NCBI RefSeq assembly: GCF_014696675.1
Contig: NZ_JACJQN010000004.1
Coordinates: forward strand, 124,001-188,000
DNA: 64,000 nt
DNA from: Phormidium tenue FACHB-1052
GTDB lineage: Bacteria > Cyanobacteriota > Cyanobacteriia > Phormidesmidales > Phormidesmidaceae
Reading direction: 5' to 3'
Shown: positions 10,401 through 18,111 of the stretch, one piece after another
Layout of the letters: each line of letters begins with the position of its first letter
Numbering within the stretch: position 1 is the first letter of the stretch
Notes under the pieces: generated by a model
What the model was told of the DNA's origin: nothing
Database searches by the model: none
What the model saw: only the letters and a program-made list of their open reading frames with translations
Program-made: the position numbers and the translations under genes

Positions 10401-10948
10401 GCCAGCATTTGGTTGAGATGCTCCTTGAGCGCCTCGGCCTGCTTGCGCTCGGTTACATCCCGCAGAATAGATAGGTGAAAGTGGGGCGAAACATTGGCCG
10501 TAGCCGCGTACTCCACGATGCGTTCTTCTCCGCTGTCACCCCTTAAAGCAACCTCTCCCTGCATGTGACCCTGGGCCAAAAACATCTGCCACTGGTGGAG
10601 CAGGTCGCCCCCAGCGGGCAAAACACAAAAATCGGCAATAGTGCGGCCCATGATCTGGTCTCGAACACAGTTCAGCAGTTTGCAAGCGGCAGGATTAGCC
10701 TCAACATATTGGCCCTGATCGTTGGCGATAAGCATGGCATCTAAGGCCATATTGAAAAGGTTACGACCTTGAGATTCTAAAGGTATTCCCTCTCCCCCCA
10801 AGCCAGCCTGAGGCAAGGGACTAAGGCTTACAGACAAACCGTTAGGAGTTAGAGACACGATAAAGCGTGGAGCGAAGACAACAGGGAAACGGAAACATCC
10901 TGGGTGAAAGGTTTCACCCCACCAGGGTTTTAGAAAACGCGGGGCCAA
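7484..10948 (-). CDS. Diguanylate cyclase with seven PAS domains
   Basis: Large soluble sensor that would make cyclic di-GMP. Seven PAS/PAC modules follow each other from about residue 63 to 975, most closed by a DITERK-type PAC end. They begin near NLFNMALDAML, LLDGILSNING, LRAIFQQVALG, SLFIGGPTMVI, MLSAIPDLLMR, FQAIFDQMYQF and NSVARVGGWEV. A short coiled-coil (about 975-990) leads into a C-terminal GGDEF domain with the active motif YGGEEF. The inhibitory site RPGD sits five residues before that motif, so both catalysis and product feedback look intact. No membrane segment is seen. The start is unsure: TTG at 10948 opens the frame and GTG at 10858 is an alternative. The first 60 residues look like low-complexity read-in. 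Confidence 0.9.
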   Translation of the reverse strand: MAPRFLKPWWGETFHPGCFRFPVVFAPRFIVSLTPNGLSVSLSPLPQAGLGGEGIPLESQGRNLFNMALDAMLIANDQGQYVEANPAACKLLNCVRDQIMGRTIADFCVLPAGGDLLHQWQMFLAQGHMQGEVALRGDSGEERIVEYAATANVSPHFHLSILRDVTERKQAEALKEHLNQMLAQQVKERTEELRVVQTQLAQKHSLLDGILSNINGVVWSIDLQTMATRYVNSAVETLYGYSKEDFLNAPGLWRSLIYPADQPKIEQVLGQLREQERFDLEYRIIRADGELRWVRDRSRVVYDPEGKPVHLDSVATDITEQKQLEEALRLSESRLRAIFQQVALGINQADLDGHFLQVNQAYCDMLGYSKAELLQLRYQDIAHPDERQETEAALAKLYAGQAASVTLEKRYFHKDGSVRWTNLVLSILRDADGRAISDIAIVQDISDRKQIEQALEEERSLFIGGPTMVIRWGTTADWPVEYISPNVQAQLGYEPRVLVEGQMAFASLIHPDDIEQVKAEVVTATAAQTLCFAQTYRVRHANGEYRWIDDFTRVIYAADGTVTQFLGYIQDITERKQTELALQASEATKQAMLSAIPDLLMRIDRSGLRYDFISGGEIALYGDVDTQRPQSLYEMLPQALADQRLHFIQQAIDTGERQIYEYTITAEGKPRYEEARIVPLKGDEVLVMVRDVSGRVVAEKALRESQQRFQAIFDQMYQFIGLLTPEGIVLEANQTALAFGGFEREDVVDRPIWEMGWWDVSPEIQAQLKQAIAAAGRGEFVRYEVVIQGANQQLMTIDFSLRPVLDDQGQVVLLIPEGRDITQRKHMEEELQRTKVFLEQTNSVARVGGWEVDLQQNLVHWTPITREIHGVDADFEPTLATALNFYPSGVNRQRMAAAIECARLTGQPWDEKLQLVTAQGNLRWVRSLGQAEFVDGTCTRLYGAFQDIDAQMRADMQLQELTQQLQQANEELNRVATTDALTQVANRRHFDQIFIQEWAQAQRATTSLALIMCDVDYFKPYNDHYGHPAGDRCLQQVAQLLKDHIQRPGDVLARYGGEEFVVLLPRTTLVGAMAVAARIQHQFTQARLPHGFSSVADHITLSFGIACCVPLHKNSPSELLAAADAALYQAKLAGRNRYCINSSNRPDGPALPRA

Positions 10949-11183
10949 AAGAGAGGCCCAACCATGACTGTGATCTGAATTGTTTAACCACTAATCTAGG
11001 GCGAGGGCAGCCTTCATTCTGTATCACTGCCGCTATGCCCGCAGTAATGACCTATTTTTCCCAATTGCTCAGCAATTTATCCTGACCGATCTAGGCACTT
11101 GGGCATCAGACCGGTCAAGAGTGCCGACGGCACCTAAAGCCCGACTGCCCTCAAGAAGCGTTGCCTGAATCAGCTACTAACAA

Positions 11184-11219
11184 AATAGCCCCTGCCAGCA
11201 ACCTCCGGCAGGGGCTATT
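11184..11219 (-). terminator. Rho-independent terminator after the DUF4278 gene
   Basis: Perfect 13-bp inverted repeat (arms 11184-11196 and 11207-11219, ten-base loop) starting 22 bases after the stop of the minus-strand DUF4278 gene. On that strand the stem ends in CTATTTTG, giving a short T tract. The GC-rich core (GCCCCTGCC) makes this a strong hairpin. Confidence 0.85.
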
Positions 11220-11240
11220 CATTTAACGCGTTAAGCACGC

Positions 11241-11690
11241 TTAGCTAGCGGCGGCACCACTGCGGCTATAGGTGGCCCAAAAGCTGGGGTGTACCTTGCC
11301 TTGAATGTGGTTCCAGTATTGAGCGGCTTCGGCGGGCAAACCGGCTTCGACGGCCAGACGGCCCAGCATCGATTGCTGACGCTGCTTTACGGAGCGATGA
11401 CGGTTCATCATGCTCATGCGGGCTTTGTCTTCGGTGCTCAAGGCGGTTGCTACGGCTGGGGCTGCCATTGCTGGAGTTGCAACCTCAACCACAGGTGCAA
11501 CCTCAGGGGTGCCAGACTGGTAAGCCACACCGCGATAGACCAAGTCTAGGGTGGGCTGCTGCACAGCCGCTTTCTTAACGGTGCGGAATCGAATATCTAC
11601 GCCGCGGAACTTGCCAGCCTCATCGGTTAGGTTGGATTCCACAACGGGGGGGGTGTAGTCGTAGCTTACGCCGCGATAGGTGAGTTTCAT
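11241..11690 (-). CDS. DUF4278 domain-containing protein
   Basis: Cyanobacterial protein of unknown function, 149 residues. The N-terminus MKLTYRGVSYDYTPP is the signature of DUF4278, and a second, weaker copy (LDLVYRGVAYQSG) follows at about residue 48. An Ala/Val/Pro-rich linker leads to a basic helical region (residues about 90-125, RHRSVKQRQQS) and a C-terminal segment ending HPSFWATYSR. No signal peptide or membrane segment is visible. An excellent GGAGG ribosome site lies eight bases before the ATG. A consensus-like promoter sits about 135 bases upstream and a strong terminator follows, so the gene is probably well expressed as a single transcript. Confidence 0.85.
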   Translation of the reverse strand: MKLTYRGVSYDYTPPVVESNLTDEAGKFRGVDIRFRTVKKAAVQQPTLDLVYRGVAYQSGTPEVAPVVEVATPAMAAPAVATALSTEDKARMSMMNRHRSVKQRQQSMLGRLAVEAGLPAEAAQYWNHIQGKVHPSFWATYSRSGAAAS

Positions 11691-11770
11691 GGGGTCGCCT
11701 CCAAAAGATCAAGGGTTTGATCAGAACATTGGGGCGCGTTCCTTCGGGGGCTATTAACCCCTACTTCCGT

Positions 11771-11799
11771 CTCGCTTTAATCGGCTGTGAAAAAGCGAG
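11771..11799 (-). other. Hairpin in the 5' leader of the DUF4278 gene
   Basis: An 8-bp inverted repeat (CTCGCTTT at 11771-11778, AAAGCGAG at 11792-11799) lies inside the roughly 130-base leader transcribed from the promoter at 11826. A second short G/C repeat occurs between 11740 and 11760. The structures could affect message stability or translation; this is inference. Confidence 0.45.
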
Positions 11800-11825
11800 A
11801 TGAACGAATTTCTGATTACTTCTGT

Positions 11826-11855
11826 ATAGTAAGCTACGGTTTTGGAGAATGTCAA
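11826..11855 (-). promoter_or_regulatory. Sigma-70 type promoter of the DUF4278 gene
   Basis: On the minus strand a perfect -35 hexamer TTGACA (11850-11855) is followed after 18 bases by TACTAT (11826-11831), which matches the -10 consensus at four of six positions. Transcription would start near 11819, about 130 bases before the ATG at 11690. It is the clearest promoter I saw in the window. Confidence 0.7.
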
Positions 11856-11906
11856 GGTAATACCTGTTCTGTATAAGCTTCTACACAATCTCAAATGCCT
11901 ACTAAA

Positions 11907-12500
11907 TCAAGCCTTTGAAGCGCCTAGCGGCAGCTCGGAGAAAATTCGCCAAATTTGCCCATCGTGGCGGAGCAGGGTGAGGGTAGGCACCTCAAAATCT
12001 GCCGAGAAAGGGCGGTGCTCAAACTCAGCCCAGGCCTGGTGAAAGGCCTCGGGCCTGAGGTCACGAAAGCCTACGGTGACGTGGGGCGTAAAGGGCCAGG
12101 GAGCAGGGCGGTTGGAGCCGGGGTATCGATAGCCCTCCCGCAGCCCACAGTGAGTGTCTAAGTGGGCGACCAAGGCTGGCTGAACGGCCATTAGCGCTGC
12201 CGTCTGATGCACATCCACATAAATTACTCGCGGGGGAAACGCGCTAAACCCTTCTAAAACAACGGGGATGGGCCGCTGCTGACGGGCAAAGCTATGCAGA
12301 TGGTGTTGTAGCTCGTCCAGTCGCTCTAGAGACCACTCAAAGGGCGGTTGTAGAGTGATGTGAGGTGGGGAGCGGAGGGCGGCCCTGCTGCCAAATCGCT
12401 GCTCAATGTCCTGCTTGATGGCGGTGATGGCGTCCTGCACGGGCTGGGGCGGCAGTAGGGCCACAAAAAATCGCGCAGTCTCTGGCGATGGGCTAGACAT
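11907..12500 (-). CDS. 2'-5' RNA ligase / 2H phosphoesterase family protein (LigT-like)
   Basis: Soluble 197-residue protein of the 2H phosphoesterase superfamily. The two hallmark HxT motifs are present: PPHITL (His47, Thr49) and TPHVTV (His140, Thr142). Their spacing is right for the bilobal fold in which both histidines act on 2',3'-cyclic phosphate or 2'-5' linkages. Known members include LigT/ThpR, which ligates or cleaves 2'-5' RNA in vitro, and cyclic phosphodiesterases. The natural substrate is unknown. The gene lies 30 bases downstream of the DUF2808 gene on the same strand, so they may be cotranscribed. Confidence 0.87.
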   Translation of the reverse strand: MSSPSPETARFFVALLPPQPVQDAITAIKQDIEQRFGSRAALRSPPHITLQPPFEWSLERLDELQHHLHSFARQQRPIPVVLEGFSAFPPRVIYVDVHQTAALMAVQPALVAHLDTHCGLREGYRYPGSNRPAPWPFTPHVTVGFRDLRPEAFHQAWAEFEHRPFSADFEVPTLTLLRHDGQIWRIFSELPLGASKA

Positions 12501-12530
12501 GGGGGCAAACCTTAACCATGAGGGTTGGGG

Positions 12531-13127
12531 CTAGGGCCAGCGATCGCGGTCTCGCTCATAAAACGACAGCCGGGCATAACCCATAAAGGTAGGTTCCACC
12601 ATTGCGCCCACCGGATAAGCCGTGGCCCCAAACAGGTAGACACCGCCAAAACGAGGATTCCGCACGGGCCGCAGGGCTAAGGTAATAGGCACCCCAGGCT
12701 CAGCCGGTGGATCGAAGGAAATCGACAATTCGCGAGCGTCCCGATCTTGGGTGAGTTCCCCGAGGGGCAAACGTACCCGGCCATTGGGGGTGTTGGCAAA
12801 GGCTTCGGTGGCCTCTAGCCGATAGCGAAACATTGGGTCATAGCCTTCATTCAGGCGAGTCACTACCCGATCCAACGGCTCAACCGCTGCCTCGGGAAAA
12901 TCAAAGGTGAGGTAGTAGGTGACATTGCTTTCGCTGACCAGATTGCGAGTGGCGTAGCTGTCGGTGAGGCGCGGTGGGTACGAAAAACCCACGGTGCCGT
13001 CAGAGTACTGAATTGCCGGGGCAGAGGCGGGCGGGAAAAATCCCCAGGTAGACCCCAGGGTGAGTAGCCCAGCGCTGGCCAGCGCAACGCCTCGCCGAAA
13101 AGATGGCCAAGGTAGGGGTGTAAACAT
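12531..13127 (-). CDS. DUF2808 domain-containing exported protein
   Basis: Cyanobacterial family of unknown function, 198 residues. An N-terminal signal peptide (about 1-38, hydrophobic core GVALASAGLLTLGSTWGF, cleavage near APA) directs export. The mature part carries the family motifs VTYYLTFDFPEAA, ITLALRPVRNPRFGGVYLFG and a C-terminal YARLSFYERDR. It is probably a small beta-rich extracytoplasmic protein; location in lumen or periplasm is not resolved. The gene ends 30 bases before the LigT-like gene and begins 117 bases after the phosphatase stop, all on the minus strand. Confidence 0.85.
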   Translation of the reverse strand: MFTPLPWPSFRRGVALASAGLLTLGSTWGFFPPASAPAIQYSDGTVGFSYPPRLTDSYATRNLVSESNVTYYLTFDFPEAAVEPLDRVVTRLNEGYDPMFRYRLEATEAFANTPNGRVRLPLGELTQDRDARELSISFDPPAEPGVPITLALRPVRNPRFGGVYLFGATAYPVGAMVEPTFMGYARLSFYERDRDRWP

Positions 13128-13244
13128 AGGGCGATCGCGGCAAAGGGCTACCTCACCTTCGGAGACGGCGACATCGCCAAATGGAGGCCAGATACCTCAA
13201 GTCTAGCGCTGTCAACCCGAAAATTTGGGCCGAGAAAGCGGGCT

Positions 13245-14699
13245 TTAGTTGTCAAATAGGTTGAGCTGGAGCTCTGGCTTTACCCGCATCACCACCAGGG
13301 TCATGTCGTCGTCGTTGCTGCGATCGCCCCCAATGAAGCGATCGATCAAGTCAAAGGTGTAGTCTAAAATTGCCTCGGCTGACGTGCAGTTGCGGCAGGC
13401 CCACTGGAGCGCCCGCTCCAGATTTTCTTCCTCAAAGCGCTCACCGCGAGGGTTGGCGGCCTCGGTAAAACCATCGGTGTAAAACACCACCGTGTCGCCT
13501 GGCTGAAGCTCTACCTCGGCTTCGCAGTACTCGGTGTTCATATCCAGCCCCAGCAGCATACCAGGGGTATCGAGCCGGGTGATGGTGTTAGTAGCCGCCT
13601 GCCACAGCAGTGGTGGGTTGTGGGCGGCGTTGCCGTAGGCCAGACGGCGAGTTTTAGGATTGTACTCGGCGTAAAACAGCGTCACAAAGCGGTTAGAGCT
13701 TTCGAGATCGCTGTGCATAACAAAGTTTAAGTCTTGCAAAATGCGGGCGGGCGAATGGCCGTTGAGCACCTCAGTTCGCAGCATGCCCCGCATCATGGTC
13801 ATGATCAACCCGGCGGGCACCCCTTTGCCCATGACATCGCCAATGGCAAAGCTCCAAGGGGCCGCCGCCGTCTGCTGGGAGTCAGTCTGGCGTAGCTGGT
13901 CAAAGGTGGTGGGGATAAAGTCGTAGTAATCGCCGCCTACCTTGTGAGCGGTGCGGCACTTGGCGGCCAAATCCATGCCCTGAATGGCGGGACACTGACG
14001 GGGCAGCAGTTGTAGCTGAATTTCAGCCCCAATTTCGAGCTCGCGATCGAGGCGCTCTTTTTTGCGCACCGCCGCTGTTAGCTCATTGTTTTCGATCGCT
14101 ACCGAAGTCTGGTCAGCCACCAGGCGCACCAGCTTTTGGCGGGTCTCCGTCCAGGCATAGCCAGGGTCGCGACTAAACACGTAGAGCCGCCCTCGCTCTA
14201 CGTTTTGCACAATAATAGCGGTGCCAAACAGCTGAAACTCGTCACCCAGGTAGCGGTTGACCTGGCGATCGAGGGCCAGCATGGCGTTGCGCGCCATCGA
14301 CATCATGCTGCTCTCAGGGGCAGCTTTGAAGCTAGCCGTCACTTGGCGAGTAGCGGCCTCTAAGGCCGATCGCACGTCTTGGCACTGATCTTCGCTCTGA
14401 CAGTGCAATCGCTCTAGGCGCACCTGCCCATCGGCTCGAAACAGCACTAGGGCACCGCCACTGGCATCAGTTACCCGACTGGCAATCATGGGAATCAGCT
14501 CTAGGAACTGATTTAAGTTATTGAGGCTGCGGAGGGCAAACCCCAACGAACTGAGCAAGTCTTGAATTTTATACTGCTCACGCTGCAGCCGAGCCACCAG
14601 TTCTTTAAGAGCAAACACAGGTGGAGTATCTGGCAGAGCGCTACTGCTAACGCTCTCAAAAGAGGGGGATGGCCCGGATGGCATGGGAAAAGCTGTCAT
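13245..14699 (-). CDS. GAF domain-containing PP2C phosphatase (RsbU/SpoIIE type)
   Basis: Serine/threonine phosphatase of the PPM (SpoIIE/RsbU) class, 484 residues, cytosolic. A short Pro/Ser-rich start and a helix precede a GAF sensory domain (about 50-205), a coiled-coil linker rich in KKERLDRELEIGAEIQ, and the catalytic SpoIIE domain (about 225-475). The metal-binding motifs VGGDYYDF, GDVMGKGVPAGL and FYTDGFTEA are intact, as is the late DDMTLVV. Such proteins usually act in partner-switching, dephosphorylating an anti-sigma antagonist, but no antagonist or kinase gene is adjacent. I chose the ATG for MTAFPMPSG; the frame extends 17 codons further upstream. Confidence 0.9.
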   Translation of the reverse strand: MTAFPMPSGPSPSFESVSSSALPDTPPVFALKELVARLQREQYKIQDLLSSLGFALRSLNNLNQFLELIPMIASRVTDASGGALVLFRADGQVRLERLHCQSEDQCQDVRSALEAATRQVTASFKAAPESSMMSMARNAMLALDRQVNRYLGDEFQLFGTAIIVQNVERGRLYVFSRDPGYAWTETRQKLVRLVADQTSVAIENNELTAAVRKKERLDRELEIGAEIQLQLLPRQCPAIQGMDLAAKCRTAHKVGGDYYDFIPTTFDQLRQTDSQQTAAAPWSFAIGDVMGKGVPAGLIMTMMRGMLRTEVLNGHSPARILQDLNFVMHSDLESSNRFVTLFYAEYNPKTRRLAYGNAAHNPPLLWQAATNTITRLDTPGMLLGLDMNTEYCEAEVELQPGDTVVFYTDGFTEAANPRGERFEEENLERALQWACRNCTSAEAILDYTFDLIDRFIGGDRSNDDDMTLVVMRVKPELQLNLFDN

Positions 14700-14984
14700 G
14701 GATGACCTGTGCACAATGCTCTTGTGAGACTCAACAAACCAAATGACCAACTAAATATAGGGGCTAACTGAAAAATTGGCGCACGTCTTTGAGCTTGAGC
14801 GGAGAAAATCCCTATTTTTGGCGAGATACAGCAACTTTTGCCATGGCTATCCCGGCTGACTGCAACCGGCGATAGCCCATAGTAGCGCACAAATTGAAGG
14901 CCAAGGATAGCATTCCCGAAAGGTCTTAACTACCCCTGGCGGAGGAGATAGTTTGATGGGGCCGAGAGAGTTGGTCGGTGGATT

Positions 14985-15782
14985 TTATTCATGGCTGGGG
15001 CGCGATCGCCACCACCCTCGGCAAAACGCCAAGGCCTCCTCTGAGCTACGGCAGACCACCGGATAATTGAGTTGAGGACGATTCAAAATAAACAGAGAAA
15101 TATTGAGCTGCTCAGCCGCCGCACGCTTGATATTTTCTCCCCCAGGCGCGCCAGAGGCTTTGGTAATAACTTGAGTAATGCCCCACTGCTGCCAGAGGGC
15201 ACATTCTAGCTCGGTAGTAATGGGGGGCCGCAGGGCGATCAGGCGATCGGGGGTAAAGCCTGCTCCTAGGGCAGCATCCAGCGCTACCGGCGAGGGCAGA
15301 ATGCGGGCAAACAGGGTGGCCTGGGCCTGCCAGGGGGCAAAACGGTGCAGCCAGCGATAGCCGAGAGTGAGCAACGTTCGATTGTCTAGCAAAACCTCAG
15401 GGGTGAGCACGGTTTGGAGGTCTTCTATATAGTGAATCCGCCCACTGGAGGAAGATTCTATAGCAGGACGTTCATAGCGCCAGTAAGGGAGGTTGAGGGC
15501 GCGGGCGGCGGCGATCGCCCCCTTTGAGATCTCCACCGCAAACGGATGCGACACATCGAGCACCGCCCCGATCCGCTGAGCGTGAATAAACTCCCCCAGC
15601 GCTGCCCCGTTCAACCCACCGACTAGAACCTTTAGATAGGTACTCTTTTTATAGGCATGCTGTGCGATCGCCGTCGTCACCGTAACTAAACACGGAATCT
15701 GCTCCGCCGTCAGGGCTGAGGCTAACTCTACAGCCTCCCCAGTACCGCCAATCACCCATAGTACTGAACCCCGATTTTCCAC
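14985..15782 (-). CDS. cobK: Precorrin-6A reductase
   Basis: Reduces the corrin macrocycle at the precorrin-6 (or cobalt-precorrin-6A) stage with NADPH, in cobalamin biosynthesis. The 265-residue protein opens with the Rossmann-like VLWVIGGTGEAVELA. Family motifs LDVSHPFAVEIS, LPYWRYERP, LTLGYRWLH and ITKASGAPGGENIK follow in order. The start is GTG at 15782. The CobK and CbiJ variants of the aerobic and anaerobic routes share this fold; the cyanobacterial pathway is generally of the anaerobic type, so cbiJ would be an equally fair symbol. It stands alone between the phosphatase and the divergent murT. Confidence 0.9.
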   Translation of the reverse strand: MENRGSVLWVIGGTGEAVELASALTAEQIPCLVTVTTAIAQHAYKKSTYLKVLVGGLNGAALGEFIHAQRIGAVLDVSHPFAVEISKGAIAAARALNLPYWRYERPAIESSSSGRIHYIEDLQTVLTPEVLLDNRTLLTLGYRWLHRFAPWQAQATLFARILPSPVALDAALGAGFTPDRLIALRPPITTELECALWQQWGITQVITKASGAPGGENIKRAAAEQLNISLFILNRPQLNYPVVCRSSEEALAFCRGWWRSRPSHE

Positions 15783-15871
15783 AAATTCCCCTCAATCTTG
15801 CATCTGCCTACAAAGGACACGAAAACACGGTTTTCCCTGCTCATCCCCTCAGAAAGTTAAAGCAGACCTGT

Positions 15872-15887
15872 AGGTCTGTCCCTACAC
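15872..15887. repeat. Short palindrome upstream of murT
   Basis: CAGACCT and AGGTCTG separated by two bases form a near-perfect palindrome about 40 bases before the murT start. It is followed by GTCCCTACA. Elements of this look are scattered in many cyanobacterial genomes. It could also be an operator or hairpin in the leader. Confidence 0.4.
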
Positions 15888-15925
15888 TCTGCTACCCTTT
15901 CCCTCATGATCTGCCTAGCCCGGCT

Positions 15926-17242
15926 ATGAACCAACTGCTGCTGATTCCTATTGTTGCGTTTGCCAAGCTGCTGACCCTGGCCCTACGGGCATCGGGTTGG
16001 GGGTCGGGTACCGCCCTGCCAGGCTACCTAGTGGGCCGCTATTTTCCTTTTGTTCTAAAGGCACTGGTCAGCCAAATTCCCGTGGTGGTGGCCATTACCG
16101 GCACCAACGGCAAAACCACCAGCCAGACCATGCTCAGCGCCGTGCTTGACCAAGCGCCGCAGGCTAAGGTACTGCGCAACAAGGCCGGGGCCAACCTCAG
16201 CCAGGGTATTTTGTCAGAATTACTCAAGCAGAGCAACGCCGTTGGTCGCCTTGACTTTACCCATGCGGTGCTTGAAGTCGAAGAAGCCACCCTGCCCCGC
16301 ATTGCCAGGCTGATCAAACCCAATATCATCGCCGTCACCAACCTCTACCGCGACCAGCTCGATGCCTACGGTGAAGTCGATCGCACCGAAAAGCTGATTC
16401 GCGACGGCATTGCCCAGTGCCCCACCGCCGCCGTGGTCGTCAACGGCGACGATCCCCGCACCTCTCGCCTCACCCAAGGGCTGGAGAACGCCACCTACTT
16501 TATGTCGCTTGCCCCAGAGTACGCCCGGTTTCTGCCCTACGAAGGCAAGCTCAACAGCCGCGTCCCCGACAGTCAGGGGCTAGAGGCGACGAACATCCAC
16601 ATCAATGAAGACCTGACCACCGATTTCTCAGTTCAAGGGCAAATTAATAGTGAAAGGGTGAACCTGCCCCAGGCCAAGACGGTGTCGCCAGGGTTCTTTC
16701 ATGTTTACAACGCGCTGACGGCGATCGCGATCGCCCACCTGCTGGGTATAGACGGAGCCACTGCGATCGCCGGGCTCAAAGCCTTCAAGCCAGCCTTTGG
16801 CCGGGGCGAAATCCTCACCCGTCAGCAGGGCGATAAACAGGTCAACTACCGCCTACTGCTAGTCAAAAATCCCGCCAGTTTCAGCCTCAGCCTAGAGCTG
16901 CTGCGCAATATCCCCAGCCTCAAACTCATTCTCGCCATCAACGACAACACCGCCGACGGCAAAGACGTCTCCTGGCTGTGGGATAGCGAACTTGAAAGGC
17001 TCAACCAGGCCAATATCGACTGGATTCTCTGCACCGGCATTCGCGCCAAAGACATGGCCGTGCGGCTCAAATATGCGCTTGATGTCCCCCCTGGCCCCAT
17101 CCCAGCCGAAGAATCTATTCGTCAGGCGATTGATTCATCCTTCAAAAAAGTTGGTTCTGGCGACACGGTGTTTGTGCTGCCCACTTACACCGCCATGCTC
17201 GAATTTCGCAAGCTCATGGGCAAAACCTTAGATGTGCTCTAG
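15926..17242 (+). CDS. murT: Mur ligase family protein MurT (lipid II isoglutaminyl synthase subunit)
   Basis: Large subunit of the MurT/GatD complex, which amidates the alpha-carboxyl of D-Glu in the peptidoglycan stem of lipid II. The protein has 438 residues: an N-terminal hydrophobic helix (1-20), a central Mur ligase ATPase domain with P-loop GTNGKTT (59-65) and the EVEEATLPRI metal/ATP segment, and a C-terminal DUF1727 domain. In Gram-positive MurT a four-cysteine zinc ribbon is inserted in the central domain. Here that region (about 195-250) has no cysteine at all. The gene is followed 68 bases later by gatD, as in other bacteria. Whether cyanobacterial peptidoglycan is amidated this way is not established by the sequence. 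Confidence 0.88.
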   Translation: MNQLLLIPIVAFAKLLTLALRASGWGSGTALPGYLVGRYFPFVLKALVSQIPVVVAITGTNGKTTSQTMLSAVLDQAPQAKVLRNKAGANLSQGILSELLKQSNAVGRLDFTHAVLEVEEATLPRIARLIKPNIIAVTNLYRDQLDAYGEVDRTEKLIRDGIAQCPTAAVVVNGDDPRTSRLTQGLENATYFMSLAPEYARFLPYEGKLNSRVPDSQGLEATNIHINEDLTTDFSVQGQINSERVNLPQAKTVSPGFFHVYNALTAIAIAHLLGIDGATAIAGLKAFKPAFGRGEILTRQQGDKQVNYRLLLVKNPASFSLSLELLRNIPSLKLILAINDNTADGKDVSWLWDSELERLNQANIDWILCTGIRAKDMAVRLKYALDVPPGPIPAEESIRQAIDSSFKKVGSGDTVFVLPTYTAMLEFRKLMGKTLDVL

Positions 17243-17310
17243 GCCTTCGCCATCAGGCCCAACCCCACCGCAATTCAAAATTTAAAACTCTCCCATCTTC
17301 CCCTCATCCC

Positions 17311-18102
17311 ATGGCCTACGCCCTCACCATCACCCACCTCTACCCCGACTACCTCAACCTCTACGGCGACACTGGCAACCTCATCGTGCTGCGCCGCCGC
17401 TGCCAGTGGATGGGCATTGACTGCACCGTAAAATCCTTGACCATGGAGGAGGTCGCCCAAAGCGGTCAGACTGATCTTTACTTCATGGGCGGTGGCCAAG
17501 ATCTGGATCAGGTGGCGGTGGTCAACGACTTCCACCAGCTCAAGTACGAAGCCATTCGGGCCGACACCGAGGCCGGAGTCGTGTTCCTGGGGGTATGCGG
17601 CGGCTACCAGCTCATGGGCAACACCTTCTTAATGGGCAATGGTGAAGCAACTCAAGGATTGGGCATCATCAACGTCAACACCCGTGCGCCGGGCACTGAC
17701 GTCAAGCAGCGGTGCATCGGCAACCTCATTGTCGAAATCAATCCTGTCACCTACGCCGAAATGCAGACAGTTTATACCGCTGCCCGCGATATTCCCCAAA
17801 CTCTGGTTGGGTTTGAAAACCACTCAGGACAAACCTACTTGGGCGACGGCGTCGAACCCCTGGCCAAAACCATTGTCGGATTTGGCAACAATGCCACCGC
17901 CGAGTACGAGGGCGCGCGCTACAAAAACGTCTTTGGCAGCTACATGCACGGGTCACTACTGCCCAAAAATCCGCATTTTGCTGATTATCTAATTGCGTTA
18001 GCCCTACGCCGTAAGTATGCCGATGCTACCCTCACTCTGCCCACCCTGGCCGATACCGAAGAATTTGCCGCCCACGAGTCTGTTATTCAGCGCTATGGCT
18101 AA
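17311..18102 (+). CDS. gatD: Glutamine amidotransferase GatD (lipid II isoglutaminyl synthase subunit)
   Basis: Glutaminase partner of MurT, supplying ammonia for amidation of lipid II; cytosolic, acting at the inner face of the membrane. The 263-residue protein starts with ITHLYPDYLNLYGDTGN, typical of the family. It carries the nucleophile Cys96 in GVCGGYQLMG and the catalytic His213 in GSYMHGSLLPKN. The FENHSGQTYLG segment is also characteristic. GatD-like proteins resemble cobyric acid synthase amidotransferases, but pairing with murT settles the assignment. The stop lies nine bases before the signal peptidase gene, so the three genes are probably one transcript. Confidence 0.9.
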   Translation: MAYALTITHLYPDYLNLYGDTGNLIVLRRRCQWMGIDCTVKSLTMEEVAQSGQTDLYFMGGGQDLDQVAVVNDFHQLKYEAIRADTEAGVVFLGVCGGYQLMGNTFLMGNGEATQGLGIINVNTRAPGTDVKQRCIGNLIVEINPVTYAEMQTVYTAARDIPQTLVGFENHSGQTYLGDGVEPLAKTIVGFGNNATAEYEGARYKNVFGSYMHGSLLPKNPHFADYLIALALRRKYADATLTLPTLADTEEFAAHESVIQRYG

Positions 18103-18111
18103 CTCTCATTT

